Under the pieces are notes generated by a model, which saw nothing but the letters and a program-made list of their open reading frames with translations, was not told where the DNA came from and did not search any database. Shown one piece after another: positions 27,249 to 37,356 of a DNA stretch of 64,000 bases (positions within the stretch are counted from its first letter, which is position 1; each line of letters begins with the position of its first letter). A program made the translations under genes and the position numbers. The DNA comes from Cytophagales bacterium WSM2-2 (GTDB taxonomy: Bacteria; Bacteroidota; Bacteroidia; Cytophagales; Cyclobacteriaceae), in assembly GCA_015472025.1 (NCBI GenBank), contig BNHL01000001.1:992001-1056000 (forward strand), given 5' to 3'.

Positions 27249-29636
27249 TCATTCGGACCTCAAACTATTGACCGGGTTGGCCATGGCCGCTTTGATCGAT
27301 TGATAACTCACGGTACATAACGTGACCACCAAGGCACCCGCTCCTGAGGCCGCAAATATCCACCAGGAGATACCTGTACGATATTCATATTTTTCAAGCC
27401 AATTGCTCATGAGATAATAGGCTGCTGGCATTGCAATAACAAGAGAAGCAATTACGAGCACTACAAAATCCCTAGACAACATACCCCAGAGATTAAGTAC
27501 AGAAGCTCCCATTACTTTGCGAACGCCAATTTCCTTTGTTCGTTGCTCTGCTACAAAACTGGCCAGCCCGAATATTCCGAGGCAGCTGATGAAAATCGCA
27601 AGGATTGAAAAGAAGCTCGCCAGTTTACCAATGCGTTCTTCTCCTTCAAATTTGCGCGCATAATCTTCATCAACGAATTTATATTCGAAAGGTGAAGCAG
27701 GATCGTACTTTACAAATGCATTTTTTATTTTTTCAACTGATTCGGTGACGCTCTTGCCGGGGTTGAGCTTCAAAATCACAACGTTGCCACCGTCTTTGGA
27801 GATATGAAAAAGCGAAGGGCGCACTGGTTCATAAGGCGACTCGATTATCATATCGTTGATAACACCGATGATGGTATATGGCTTTTCGTTCCAATTGAGG
27901 ACTTCGCCAACCGGGTTTTTAAACCCTAAAAAATTTACGGCCGCCTCATTGATTACAAAGGCTGTTGAATCTGTCGCAAACTCGCGGGAGAAATCTCTTC
28001 CTTCCTTGAACTTCCATCCTACCGTTTTGCCATATTCATGTGTCACACCGTTGTTCGGAAAATCCACAGAAAGACCGGGGTCCTTTCCTTTCCAGGTGAA
28101 TCCGCCATTGCTATTCCACACTTGGGTCAGCGGACTTCCCGATTCCGTCATTTCCTCAATTGCACCTGAGCTCTTCAATTCACTCCGAACGACTTCAATG
28201 TGCTTATGGATTTCTGAAGTACCCTGGTATATATTGATCAGTCCCTGACGATCGTAACCCGCCGGGCGGTCTTTCGCAAATTGAATTTGACGGAAAACGA
28301 TAATGGTACCGATAATGAGTATTACTGAAACTGTGAACTGCACGACCACCAGCACCTGACGTGGAACCGAAGCAAACCTGCCTGCGCGAAATGTTCCCTT
28401 CAAAACTTTCACAGGCTGAAACGAAGACAAGTAAAGTGCCGGGTAGCTTCCGGCAATGATCCCCGTGAGGGCGCTGAAACCTATGCCGGTGAACCAAAAC
28501 ATTAGACTACCGAATGGCAGCGTCAGTCGCTTATCTGCGACCTGGTTAAACATCGGCAATGCCAGCTGAACGAGGATCAATGAAACAAGAAACGCGATGG
28601 TTGCCACAACGATCGACTCGCTGAAAAACTGACCAATCAGTTGCGAGCGAACCGACCCTATCGATTTGCGTATACCCACTTCCTTTGCACGTTTCTCAGA
28701 CCTAGCGGTGCTCAAATTCATAAAGTTGATACAAGCCAGCATTAGTACAAATACTCCGATAATTCCAAAAAGCCAAACAAACTCTATTCGTCCTCCCGCA
28801 TTCTTTCCATTCTTAAACTCAGTGTACAGGCGCCACTTGCTCATGGGGTGAAGAAAGACTTCGGGTTTGTATTTTTTCTCGTCTTCGCTTTTGAGTTTGT
28901 TAAACTTCACGTTAACTATTTTTGCCGAGACCTTCTCCACGTCTGCCTTGTCGGCAAGCTGCACAAAGGTCTGCGTAAAATTACTTCCCCAGGGGTCACC
29001 CATTTTTTTTATCCAGTCGTTGGTGATTAGATAAAGTTCCCATGGCAAAATATAGGTCATGTCGCGAAAGCGTGAGTTGTAAGGCAAGTCTTCGTATACA
29101 CCTGTCACTTTAACGTCTACTTTGTTGTCCAGTCTCAGCATTTGATTCATCGGATCGGCCTCACCGAAGTAGGCCTTTGCCACCGACTCCGACAGTGCGA
29201 TAGAATAAGGATCTTTGAGACAATCACGTGTGCCTTTCAGCATCCGAAGTGTCAGCATCTCGGTAACAGCAGGTTCAAAAAAATTTCCGCTCTTGTTGAA
29301 TTTCTTTTCTCCTAGAGTAAGAATGTGAGAAGTAGTCCAGGATGACTGGAGCACGTATTTAAAATCACTACTGAAATTATTACGTATCTCCTCTGCCATA
29401 AGATACGGATTGGATACCTGTGACTGTTTGACTCCATTGTACATGTTGTGTTGCCACACTTGAGCAATGCGGTCATAGTTTTGGTGGTACTTGCTGTAGT
29501 TGAGCTCATCCCAAATCCAGAGACCGATGAGTAGCGCAACCGCCATACCCGTAGCAAGCCCGGCAATGTTGATGAAAGAATAACCTAAATTCTTAGTAAG
29601 ATTTCGAAGGGCAATTTTTAAATAATTCCTGATCAT
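27249..29636 (-). CDS. MacB/FtsX-family ABC transporter permease
   Basis: About 795 residues from the ATG at 29636 (MIRNYLKIALRNL, the family's usual start; the frame opens at 29660). It has the two-copy FtsX design of Bacteroidota permeases: an N-terminal helix, a MacB-like periplasmic domain, three helices near 285-390, a second start helix, a second periplasmic domain and three final helices. EVGIRKSIGS and EIGVRKVMGAS are the paired coupling motifs. It needs a separate ATPase, not encoded here. Such permeases export peptides, lipids or antibiotics. Confidence 0.9.
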   Translation of the reverse strand: MIRNYLKIALRNLTKNLGYSFINIAGLATGMAVALLIGLWIWDELNYSKYHQNYDRIAQVWQHNMYNGVKQSQVSNPYLMAEEIRNNFSSDFKYVLQSSWTTSHILTLGEKKFNKSGNFFEPAVTEMLTLRMLKGTRDCLKDPYSIALSESVAKAYFGEADPMNQMLRLDNKVDVKVTGVYEDLPYNSRFRDMTYILPWELYLITNDWIKKMGDPWGSNFTQTFVQLADKADVEKVSAKIVNVKFNKLKSEDEKKYKPEVFLHPMSKWRLYTEFKNGKNAGGRIEFVWLFGIIGVFVLMLACINFMNLSTARSEKRAKEVGIRKSIGSVRSQLIGQFFSESIVVATIAFLVSLILVQLALPMFNQVADKRLTLPFGSLMFWFTGIGFSALTGIIAGSYPALYLSSFQPVKVLKGTFRAGRFASVPRQVLVVVQFTVSVILIIGTIIVFRQIQFAKDRPAGYDRQGLINIYQGTSEIHKHIEVVRSELKSSGAIEEMTESGSPLTQVWNSNGGFTWKGKDPGLSVDFPNNGVTHEYGKTVGWKFKEGRDFSREFATDSTAFVINEAAVNFLGFKNPVGEVLNWNEKPYTIIGVINDMIIESPYEPVRPSLFHISKDGGNVVILKLNPGKSVTESVEKIKNAFVKYDPASPFEYKFVDEDYARKFEGEERIGKLASFFSILAIFISCLGIFGLASFVAEQRTKEIGVRKVMGASVLNLWGMLSRDFVVLVIASLVIAMPAAYYLMSNWLEKYEYRTGISWWIFAASGAGALVVTLCTVSYQSIKAAMANPVNSLRSE

Positions 29637-29807
29637 AATGCAGAGTGGGTTTGCAGACAATCAAATGTATAAAAAGGCATACTCATTCAATATGAATTGG
29701 TTTCAATTTGGATATTAAATGTTTGAATTAGCTACAATTAATTGATGGAGAGATCACCCAATCTGGAACAAACTTTTCAACATCGAACAACTTATACCGC
29801 TGGTCGT

Positions 29808-30851
29808 TCAAAAGCGGTCAGAGTTTTTTTCTATTGCTGTGCAGATCCGCTTTGCAAATCCGGGGCCTTCATAAATAAACCCAGTATAAATCTGAACCAG
29901 GTCTGCTCCCGCTTTTATTTTTTCGATAGCTTCTTCGGGATTCATGATTCCTCCAACACCAATGATGGGAAAGTTATTTCCAAGTTTCGATCTCAGGTAG
30001 GAGATTACTTCCGTAGATTTTTTCGTTACAGGTCTACCACTGAGGCCACCATTGCCGATGGTCGAAATAATCTTTGAATCAGTCACAAGTTCTTCACGTG
30101 AAATGGTTGTATTCGTGGCGATGACTCCATCGGTTTTTGTCTTGATTAATATCTCAACAATATCATCCAATTGGGAATGAGTCAGGTCGGGAGCGATCTT
30201 CAGCAAGACAGGTTTCGGTTTCTCTTTTGAGGCACTGAGGTTTTTCATGTGCATCATCAGATTTTTTAAAGGCTCTTTTTCTTGAAGTTCACGAAGGCCT
30301 GGTGTATTTGGTGAACTCACATTCACTACGAAATAATCTACGTAAGGATAAAGGATTTCAAAGCATGCTTCATAATCTTCGACCGCTTTCTCGTTAGGGG
30401 TGATTTTATTTTTTCCGATGTTTCCACCAACAACAATATTCGATTTTCTTTTCTTCAACCGCTCCACGGCCGCAAACACTCCTTCATTGTTGAATCCCAT
30501 CCGGTTGATTAACGCTTGGTCTTCCGGCAATCGAAACAACCTCGGTTTATCATTGCCGGGTTGTGCCTTGGGAGTAAGTGTTCCGATTTCAATAAATCCG
30601 AAACCGAGGCACGCCAGTTCATCGATCAACTTCGCATCTTTATCAAAGCCTGCAGCGAGGCCGACAGGGTTCTTAAACTTGATCCCGAACAATTCGCGCT
30701 TTAGTGCTGACGATTCTTTGGAATACAATAATCGAAGCAAACTCTTTGTCAGCGGAATCTTTCCAAAAAAACGCAGTGCAGCGAATGTGAAATGGTGAGT
30801 TTTTTCCGGGTCGAGTAAGAATAGAATTGGGCGGATGAGCAGTTTGTACAT
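29808..30851 (-). CDS. pyrD: Dihydroorotate dehydrogenase (quinone)
   Basis: About 347 residues from the ATG at 30851 ([19 protein letters not shown]). The N-terminal helix is the membrane-association element of class 2 enzymes. FMN-binding barrel motifs include [42 protein letters not shown] with the class 2 catalytic serine, and IGVGGI. It oxidises dihydroorotate to orotate with quinone as acceptor, the fourth step of pyrimidine synthesis. It starts 66 bases downstream of the DeoR stop on the same strand and could be read with it. Confidence 0.95.
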   Translation of the reverse strand: MYKLLIRPILFLLDPEKTHHFTFAALRFFGKIPLTKSLLRLLYSKESSALKRELFGIKFKNPVGLAAGFDKDAKLIDELACLGFGFIEIGTLTPKAQPGNDKPRLFRLPEDQALINRMGFNNEGVFAAVERLKKRKSNIVVGGNIGKNKITPNEKAVEDYEACFEILYPYVDYFVVNVSSPNTPGLRELQEKEPLKNLMMHMKNLSASKEKPKPVLLKIAPDLTHSQLDDIVEILIKTKTDGVIATNTTISREELVTDSKIISTIGNGGLSGRPVTKKSTEVISYLRSKLGNNFPIIGVGGIMNPEEAIEKIKAGADLVQIYTGFIYEGPGFAKRICTAIEKNSDRF

Positions 30852-30917
30852 CGGCAGAAAGGGCAAGCTAAAATTTCTGTCCAAAGGTAGCTGCACCTTT
30901 ATCAGCAAAAAAATCTT

Positions 30918-31667
30918 TTAATAAATCTCCAGTCCTGCGTTGCGGAATTGACTCAGCAAGGGATTGTCCGCTGGCAACTCGGTGATTAACGTATGGATAG
31001 AACTTGGTTCACATACTTTAAAGCGCTGGCTTGAATTCAGTTTTTCAGAAATAGTAAGCGCCACCACCTTCCTGGAAGATTTAATCATTGACTTTTTTAA
31101 TTGTACTACCTCCCAATCAAATTCGGTGAGTCCGTCAGATACATCAAGGTATCCAGTGCCCAAAAAACAAATATCTGCTTTCACCTGGGCGAGGGTATTC
31201 AGCGTATCTCCGCCAAGGGCGATCTGTGCATCATGAGAAAGCCGGCCACCCACAAAAATGGTTTCAATACTAGGATGCTCCAACAATTGCATAGCTACAG
31301 GCAAGCTGGGTGTGAATATGGTCAGGTGCATGTGATCAGGCATGAGCCGAGCAAGTTCCAGATTGGTTGTGCCACCACTCATTAATATTACCTGCTCTTC
31401 TTTAATAAGGGAAATCGCCTTTCGGGCGATCAGAGACTTATCGGCATGAGCATAAATGTCCTTTTCACTATAGCTATAAACATGGAACGAGTTTGAAACT
31501 GCTCCCCCATGGACTTTCTTAATCATGCCTTGCTCATCCAGGTGCTTGAGGTCCCTCCGGACAGTGTCCTCGGACACATTCAGTTTGTCGGCAATATCAA
31601 AAAGCAGTACCCGGTTGCGGACCTTGACCTCGTTCAGGATAAAATTGAGTCTTTCTTCTTTTAGCAT
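30918..31667 (-). CDS. DeoR-family transcriptional regulator
   Basis: About 249 residues from the ATG at 31667 (MLKEERLNFIL; an upstream ATG lies at 31679). The N-terminal helix-turn-helix (LFDIADKLNVSEDTVRRDL then HLDEQGMIKKVHGGAV) and the C-terminal effector domain (ILMSGGTTNLELARLMP, DICFLGTGYLDVSDGLTEFD) are typical DeoR/GlpR features. These sense phosphorylated sugars or sugar alcohols. It is divergent from the susC gene, and a perfect 12-bp inverted repeat lies between them. Confidence 0.92.
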   Translation of the reverse strand: MLKEERLNFILNEVKVRNRVLLFDIADKLNVSEDTVRRDLKHLDEQGMIKKVHGGAVSNSFHVYSYSEKDIYAHADKSLIARKAISLIKEEQVILMSGGTTNLELARLMPDHMHLTIFTPSLPVAMQLLEHPSIETIFVGGRLSHDAQIALGGDTLNTLAQVKADICFLGTGYLDVSDGLTEFDWEVVQLKKSMIKSSRKVVALTISEKLNSSQRFKVCEPSSIHTLITELPADNPLLSQFRNAGLEIY

Positions 31668-31736
31668 AAGTGCCAGCATTTTAATTCAAACCAGCCAGAA
31701 AACATCCAAAACCCGCAGAATGATATAAATCATCGA

Positions 31737-31773
31737 AAAATATTGCAAAATTTACTAAGTATTGCAATATTTT
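31737..31773. promoter_or_regulatory. Candidate DeoR operator between deoR and susC
   Basis: AAAATATTGCAA (31737-31748) and its exact reverse complement TTGCAATATTTT (31762-31773) are separated by 13 bases. The pair lies in the 160-bp gap between the divergent repressor and susC, 54 bases before the susC ATG. Long AT-rich inverted repeats in a divergent regulator promoter are the usual form of an operator; the assignment to this DeoR protein is inferred from position. Confidence 0.6.
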
Positions 31774-31827
31774 CAGAAAAAAACAGCAAAAAACAGCAAA
31801 CTAAAAATCAAACTAAAACAACTGCCT

Positions 31828-34800
31828 ATGCAAGACTATTACTCGTCCTACCCTCAGGGGCACAGGGCTCGAACAAGGTTTGGGCCTAAAAAACATTCTC
31901 AGCCTCCTCAAAAGGAGGGCGCTGTCTTACGCCTTGGGACGCAAATCTTCAGATTGCGCTCCTTTATAATGGCGTTTGGAGCAATGCTAATAATGAGCAT
32001 GTCTTATGCTCAAGATCGAATTGTTTCGGGTAAAGTGACTGCTGCCGAAGATGGCACCCCGATGCCTGGTGTAAATGTTGTTGTAAAAGGCTCAACAAGA
32101 GGTACAACAACAGATGCCAATGGAGCTTATTCAGTATCCGTCACAACATCTGATGATGTTTTGATTTTCTCGTTTATTGGCATGAAGTCAGAAGAGATTT
32201 CTGTGGGCCAACTTTCGCAAGTTGATGTGAGCATGCGCCTTGATGCTACTCAGTTGGGCGAAGTTGTAGTTGTAGGTTATGGAGAACAAAAGAAAGAAAA
32301 CCTTACAGGTGCAGTTGCCTCAGTAGATACCAAGGCTCTTGACTCACGGCCAATCGCTGACGTCAGCCGTGGTCTTCAGGGTTTAGCACCGGGCTTGAAC
32401 ATCAACTTCTCAAGCGGTGAAATCGGTACCGATCCAGTAATCAGAATTCGCGGTCAGTTTGCCTCACCCAACGGTGGATCTCAACCTTTGATTCTATTGG
32501 ACAACGTTGAGATTCCTTCATTACAAATGATAAACCCTCAGGACATCGAATCTATATCCGTATTGAAAGATGCAGCTTCGGCCTCCATCTATGGAGCAAA
32601 GGGCGCATTTGGTGTGATCCTAATCACCTCCAAAAAAGGTGCTAAGAAAGAAGGAGTCCAGATTTCCTATTCAGGGAATATTTCATTCGCTGAGATTTCT
32701 AGAAAAATGGAAATGGCTGGTATTGACGGTATGGAATATTCACTACTCGCAGCTCAACGAGTTAGCGCAGTAGCAGCAGGTGCGTTTTGGACCGTGAACC
32801 AACAAGCATATGACGATGCAAAACTATGGCAACAAAAGTGGGGAGGTATAGTAAAGGCTGATGATCCGATGCTTTATGGTCGCGATTGGTACGTGGATGC
32901 CAGTGGCAATAAAATTGGCTTACGTATGTATGACCCCTTCAAGGCAATGGTTCGGGAATGGGCACCAACCAAAATACATAACTTCTCCATTAATGGCATG
33001 AGTGGGAAGACGAGCTACAACATAGGTATCGGTTATACTGACCAAATGGGCATCAACAAGCCCGCTAAGAAAGACGAATTTCAACGCTACAACGGTTCCA
33101 TTCAAATAACCACAGAAGTAAACAAGTGGTTAAAAGTGAACTATGGATCCATGTATTCAAAACGAATCAAGAGCTATCCTTACGTTGTGACGAGTAGTGC
33201 TGACCCGTGGTTGTACCTCTATCGTTGGGCTGAAACATATCCCACAGGAGTACAAGAAGATGGTATAGATGTTCGCAGCCCTTATTCGGAAATGAAGCAG
33301 GCAAATACAGCGACACTGGAAAACAACTTTGCGAATGTCAATGCAGGTCTCACACTCACACCTGTCAAAAATTGGTTGATTAATTTTAATTATACCTATA
33401 ACAACGAAGAGAATATCAATGAACGGCCCGGTACGCGTTTCACAGCCGGAGATTCATGGGGTGGTGCAGTTGCCAAATTCGATGCCGCAGGAAACCGAAT
33501 TTATGTAAATGATGCCGGACAGGTTGTGTCATCCACGGATCCCGGTGCCATGCCTGCCTATAAATTGAATGCGTATACTTACTCATCCACTACTGGTTCT
33601 ACACCTGATAACGTTTATCGTGCCGCTCAAAACAATCAGCGTAGCACAATCAACCTATACTCCACCTACGATTGGAACTACCAGGAGAACCACGTCTTCA
33701 AATTCATGATTGGAATGAACAGAGTGGGATATAAAACAGCCTACAACTATGCTCAAGCTGCGCAATTGATTGATTATACCAACCCTCAGTTCAACTTGGC
33801 TTCAGGAACACAGACGGCAGGTGGTGATCGAGATTGGGATTCGCAATTAGGATTTTTTGGACGCGTCAATTATAACTTCCAGGGTAAATATCTTATAGAG
33901 GCGAACGTTAGACGCGATGCGTCTTCCAAGTTCCCTAAAGAGCTAAGATGGAGGACTTTCCCTTCTTTCTCAGCAGGATGGCATCTCGACAAAGAAGCCT
34001 TTATGGATTGGAGTAAAAACTTCCTTGATCAATTCAAGATCCGGGCTTCATGGGGTTCTATCGGCGACCAAACCGTACCCAACGGCCTCTATGTGCCTAC
34101 CATGGCAGGTGGCCAGAATAACTGGGTTATTGGTGGTTCAAAACTTTATCAGTTTGGAACCCCCACTGCAGTATCACAAAACATAGGTTGGCAAAATATT
34201 ACTACCCTGGATATAGGCACCGATATACGTGTACTCAACAATGCTTTGGGATTGAGTGTTGATTGGTACCAACGTAATACTGAAGACATGATTGTTCCAG
34301 TGGAAGGTATTCCCTCCACATTTGGAACAGGAGCACCGCAAAGCAACTTAGGTTCGCTGCAAACAAAAGGTCTTGAATTTCAATTGGACTACACCCACCG
34401 TTTTACAAATGGCCTGCGCATGAATTTTGTAGGTATGCTATCGGATGCCGTTACCAAGATTACCAAATATGGAAGCACTACCAGCATCGACAACTGGTAT
34501 GTGGGTAAAACCTATGGCGAGATTTGGGGATATGAAACCGATCGTTTGTACCAGAAGAGCGATTTTGTATATGATGGCACTGGAAATTTAGTAACAACGG
34601 TTGCAAACGGTGTGACTATAAATCAATTGTCCGATGGAAGCGCGACACAAGAAAGATTGCAGAGCAGTTCCAACTTCAAATTTGGTCCTGGCGATGTGAA
34701 ATACAAAGATTTGAATGGCGATGGTGCCATAAACCCCGGGTCAAGGGCAACAAACGATCACGGAGATTTGAAAGTAATCGGTAACACCACTCCACGTTAT

Positions 34801-35394
34801 GAATATAGTTTCAGGGCTGGAGCAGATTGGAAGGGATTTGATTTCAGCATTTTCATACAAGGTGTTGGCAAGCGAGCCCTGTGGGGAGATGGATCTTTGG
34901 CAATTCCGGGATATCAATCGTCAGATGGTGGCATGCCCCAAGCTTTTGCAGGTAATTTCTGGCGCGATGACCGTACTGGTGCTTTCTATCCAAGACCTTA
35001 TAACCAGGGAGGAACCAACACTGGCAACAATATGTGGCCTCAATCAAAGTATCTGCTCAACATGGCTTATACCAGAATTAAGAACATTACGTTCGGCTAC
35101 AGCTTACCCCAGGCCGTAATACAAAAAGCACACCTCACCAAAGTGCGTGTATATATTTCACTGGAAAACTTTTTCACATTCAGTCATTTGGGCACGCTTC
35201 CGATCGATCCGGAAAATATTCCAGGTGTGTTAACCGTGAATACAGGTACTATCATCGGCAATAACTTTGGTAACAGTGTCAGTGCTAGTCCTAGTGGTAC
35301 CAGCCCATCGGTGGGTGGCAGTAGTTTCCCACGCGCGGGTGTTAGTGCTCCTACTTTCAAGAGTGCGTCCGCTGGGGTTCAAATAACCTTTTAA
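31828..35394 (+). CDS. SusC/RagA-family TonB-linked outer-membrane transporter
   Basis: About 1188 residues from the ATG at 31828. A hydrophilic leader of about 45 residues precedes the hydrophobic core (about 46-60) and the cleavage site near SYAQD, longer than usual. Then come a carboxypeptidase-like domain (GKVTAAEDGTPMPGVNVVVKG), the TonB/plug region (VVVVGYGEQKKENLTGAV) and the SusC marker KDAASASIYGAKGAFGVILI. The rest is a 22-strand barrel. It imports an oligomeric nutrient with the SusD lipoprotein encoded downstream. The divergent DeoR regulator is likely to control it. Confidence 0.96.
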   Translation: MQDYYSSYPQGHRARTRFGPKKHSQPPQKEGAVLRLGTQIFRLRSFIMAFGAMLIMSMSYAQDRIVSGKVTAAEDGTPMPGVNVVVKGSTRGTTTDANGAYSVSVTTSDDVLIFSFIGMKSEEISVGQLSQVDVSMRLDATQLGEVVVVGYGEQKKENLTGAVASVDTKALDSRPIADVSRGLQGLAPGLNINFSSGEIGTDPVIRIRGQFASPNGGSQPLILLDNVEIPSLQMINPQDIESISVLKDAASASIYGAKGAFGVILITSKKGAKKEGVQISYSGNISFAEISRKMEMAGIDGMEYSLLAAQRVSAVAAGAFWTVNQQAYDDAKLWQQKWGGIVKADDPMLYGRDWYVDASGNKIGLRMYDPFKAMVREWAPTKIHNFSINGMSGKTSYNIGIGYTDQMGINKPAKKDEFQRYNGSIQITTEVNKWLKVNYGSMYSKRIKSYPYVVTSSADPWLYLYRWAETYPTGVQEDGIDVRSPYSEMKQANTATLENNFANVNAGLTLTPVKNWLINFNYTYNNEENINERPGTRFTAGDSWGGAVAKFDAAGNRIYVNDAGQVVSSTDPGAMPAYKLNAYTYSSTTGSTPDNVYRAAQNNQRSTINLYSTYDWNYQENHVFKFMIGMNRVGYKTAYNYAQAAQLIDYTNPQFNLASGTQTAGGDRDWDSQLGFFGRVNYNFQGKYLIEANVRRDASSKFPKELRWRTFPSFSAGWHLDKEAFMDWSKNFLDQFKIRASWGSIGDQTVPNGLYVPTMAGGQNNWVIGGSKLYQFGTPTAVSQNIGWQNITTLDIGTDIRVLNNALGLSVDWYQRNTEDMIVPVEGIPSTFGTGAPQSNLGSLQTKGLEFQLDYTHRFTNGLRMNFVGMLSDAVTKITKYGSTTSIDNWYVGKTYGEIWGYETDRLYQKSDFVYDGTGNLVTTVANGVTINQLSDGSATQERLQSSSNFKFGPGDVKYKDLNGDGAINPGSRATNDHGDLKVIGNTTPRYEYSFRAGADWKGFDFSIFIQGVGKRALWGDGSLAIPGYQSSDGGMPQAFAGNFWRDDRTGAFYPRPYNQGGTNTGNNMWPQSKYLLNMAYTRIKNITFGYSLPQAVIQKAHLTKVRVYISLENFFTFSHLGTLPIDPENIPGVLTVNTGTIIGNNFGNSVSASPSGTSPSVGGSSFPRAGVSAPTFKSASAGVQITF

Positions 35395-35405
35395 CATTTA
35401 GAATC

Positions 35406-37283
35406 ATGAAAAAATATTCACTCTTACTTTTGGTCGCATTGTCGATTGGTGGTTGTGACGATTTCCTTAACCGCCCACCTCTGACATCGGAAAACGATGC
35501 AACCTATTGGACGAACGAAAACAACGTACGGCTTTTTGCCAACGGTTTTTATAGCAACTATTTTGTTGGATACAACACGGGTTTCTCTTGGGATTATGTT
35601 CCGGGAGATACCGGGGGAGGATATTGCTTTGCTGATGATTTTACTTCCACTGGAAAGCAAGCAGCCTTTGAAGCACAAGCTCCTTCCTCAAGAGCATCCA
35701 CGACTGAAGCATCAGGCACATCAACTATGTTGACTCAATACTCGGGGCCTTTGTGGAATTTTTCATGGGTACGTAAATCCAATTTATTCCTCGATAGAGT
35801 AACCAAAATGAAAGGCCCTTATCTCAACGATGAAGCTTATGCTCATTGGAGTGCGGTTGCCCGTTTTTTCAGAGCTTATGAATACAGTCGATTGGTCAGC
35901 GTATATGGTAATGTACCTTACTTTGGTCGCGTGGTAGGGGATAGCGAATTGAGCGAGCTTTACAAAGACAGGGATGACAGAGCGGTTGTTATGGATGCGG
36001 TGTACGATGATTTTGTTTACGTACTAAGCAATATGCGTTTATCGGATAATTCAAATGCTCAATACCTTAACCGTTACATTGCTGCAGGTTTCATTTCACG
36101 ATTTATGTTGTTTGAAGGCACCTGGCAAAAATACCAGGCTGGCAACACAACCAAAGCAACCAAGTATCTCCAGTTGGCTGTGCAAGCAGGTGACATGGTT
36201 ATCCAATCAGGGAAATGGAAATTTACAAGTGATTTTCGTTCGTTGTTTGGTTCAGATAATCTTTCGAGTAATCCAGAAGTGCTTTTGTACAGAACATATG
36301 ATGCCGGACTTGCTGTAACACACTCGGTGTCCTCTTATTCTAACCTCGCACAGGCACAATCTTTGGCAGCCAACTTGTCGGTTATAAAATCCTTTATTGC
36401 TTATGATGGCAAACCATACCAGTCATCAGGCGTTGCCAATGCCAATCAATTTGATGTTGCCAACCTTATCAAGACCCGTGATCCTCGTTTTGAAGCCACC
36501 TTTTGGAAACAACCGAGAATACAATCTGCAACGTTGCTGTACGTAGATAAGTTTATTGATCGCGTTGGGCCGACATACAATACTGCTTTCAACAGCGGTG
36601 AAAAAGCTCCCGCGCAGTATTCTTCAAATACTAACACCAGCGATGCCCCGGTAATGCGCCTGGCGGAAGTGGCACTCAACTGGATTGAAGCAAAAGCAGA
36701 GTTAGAAACAATGGGAGGTACAGCTGTATCCCAGGGTGATTTGGATGCTTCTATCAATGCCATTCGCAAGCGGCCTTTGGATGCCACAGCCATAGCTAAT
36801 GGCGCTCATCAAACTGCTTCATTGTCACTGGCTGCTATACCCAACGATCCAAGTCGCGATGCTGACGTTTCACCATTGCTCTGGGAAATTCGCAGAGAAC
36901 GCAGAATGGAGTTTGTGTTTGAGCATACGAGATTGCTAGACATCAAGCGTTGGAAAAAAATCCAATACATGGACGGAAGCGTTAATCCAGACATCCTTTT
37001 AGGTCCTTGGGTTGATTTCAACACTGGCTTCATGGATGATTCCAACAAGCCTGCATTTTTGGTCCCTTCCAAAGTAGGTATCCTAAAAGTGCAACGCGCA
37101 GATGGTACGGTAGTTACTTACGATGGAACCAACGCTGCTCAAATGGTGGGATACTACTTACCTCAAGGAGTAACAAATCGCGATGCATTCTCAGACAGAG
37201 TTTATATGGCGCCTTTGGGTGTGAACGATATTAGTCAATACACACAGAAGGGTTACACACTTACTCAAACACCAGGCTGGTAA
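35406..37283 (+). CDS. SusD/RagB-family nutrient-binding lipoprotein
   Basis: 625 residues with a lipoprotein signal ending IGGC (Cys17), so it is anchored at the outer membrane. DDFLNRPPLT follows the Cys, and the helical SusD fold (for example FFRAYEYSRLVSVYGNVPYF and RRERRMEFVFEHTRLLDIKRWKK) is clear. It captures the substrate at the surface and passes it to the SusC partner that ends 11 bases upstream. A strong terminator follows. Substrate unknown. Confidence 0.95.
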   Translation: MKKYSLLLLVALSIGGCDDFLNRPPLTSENDATYWTNENNVRLFANGFYSNYFVGYNTGFSWDYVPGDTGGGYCFADDFTSTGKQAAFEAQAPSSRASTTEASGTSTMLTQYSGPLWNFSWVRKSNLFLDRVTKMKGPYLNDEAYAHWSAVARFFRAYEYSRLVSVYGNVPYFGRVVGDSELSELYKDRDDRAVVMDAVYDDFVYVLSNMRLSDNSNAQYLNRYIAAGFISRFMLFEGTWQKYQAGNTTKATKYLQLAVQAGDMVIQSGKWKFTSDFRSLFGSDNLSSNPEVLLYRTYDAGLAVTHSVSSYSNLAQAQSLAANLSVIKSFIAYDGKPYQSSGVANANQFDVANLIKTRDPRFEATFWKQPRIQSATLLYVDKFIDRVGPTYNTAFNSGEKAPAQYSSNTNTSDAPVMRLAEVALNWIEAKAELETMGGTAVSQGDLDASINAIRKRPLDATAIANGAHQTASLSLAAIPNDPSRDADVSPLLWEIRRERRMEFVFEHTRLLDIKRWKKIQYMDGSVNPDILLGPWVDFNTGFMDDSNKPAFLVPSKVGILKVQRADGTVVTYDGTNAAQMVGYYLPQGVTNRDAFSDRVYMAPLGVNDISQYTQKGYTLTQTPGW

Positions 37284-37301
37284 GTTCTAATAATTGAAAA
37301 T

Positions 37302-37338
37302 AAACCTTAGCTGAATACAGATTCGGCTAAGGTTTTCT
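37302..37338 (+). terminator. Rho-independent terminator after susD
   Basis: A 15-bp stem (37302-37316 pairing with 37321-37335, one T-G wobble) closes a four-base ACAG loop and is followed by TTCTTCC. It lies 19 bases after the susD stop and should separate susCD from the phosphoesterase gene, at least partly. Confidence 0.75.
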
Positions 37339-37356
37339 TCCAAAACTTTAATCACT

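Noticed and set aside
29742..30077. 111-residue plus-strand frame near pyrD
   Set aside because: Mostly antisense to pyrD, with no motif or signal; pyrD is secure.
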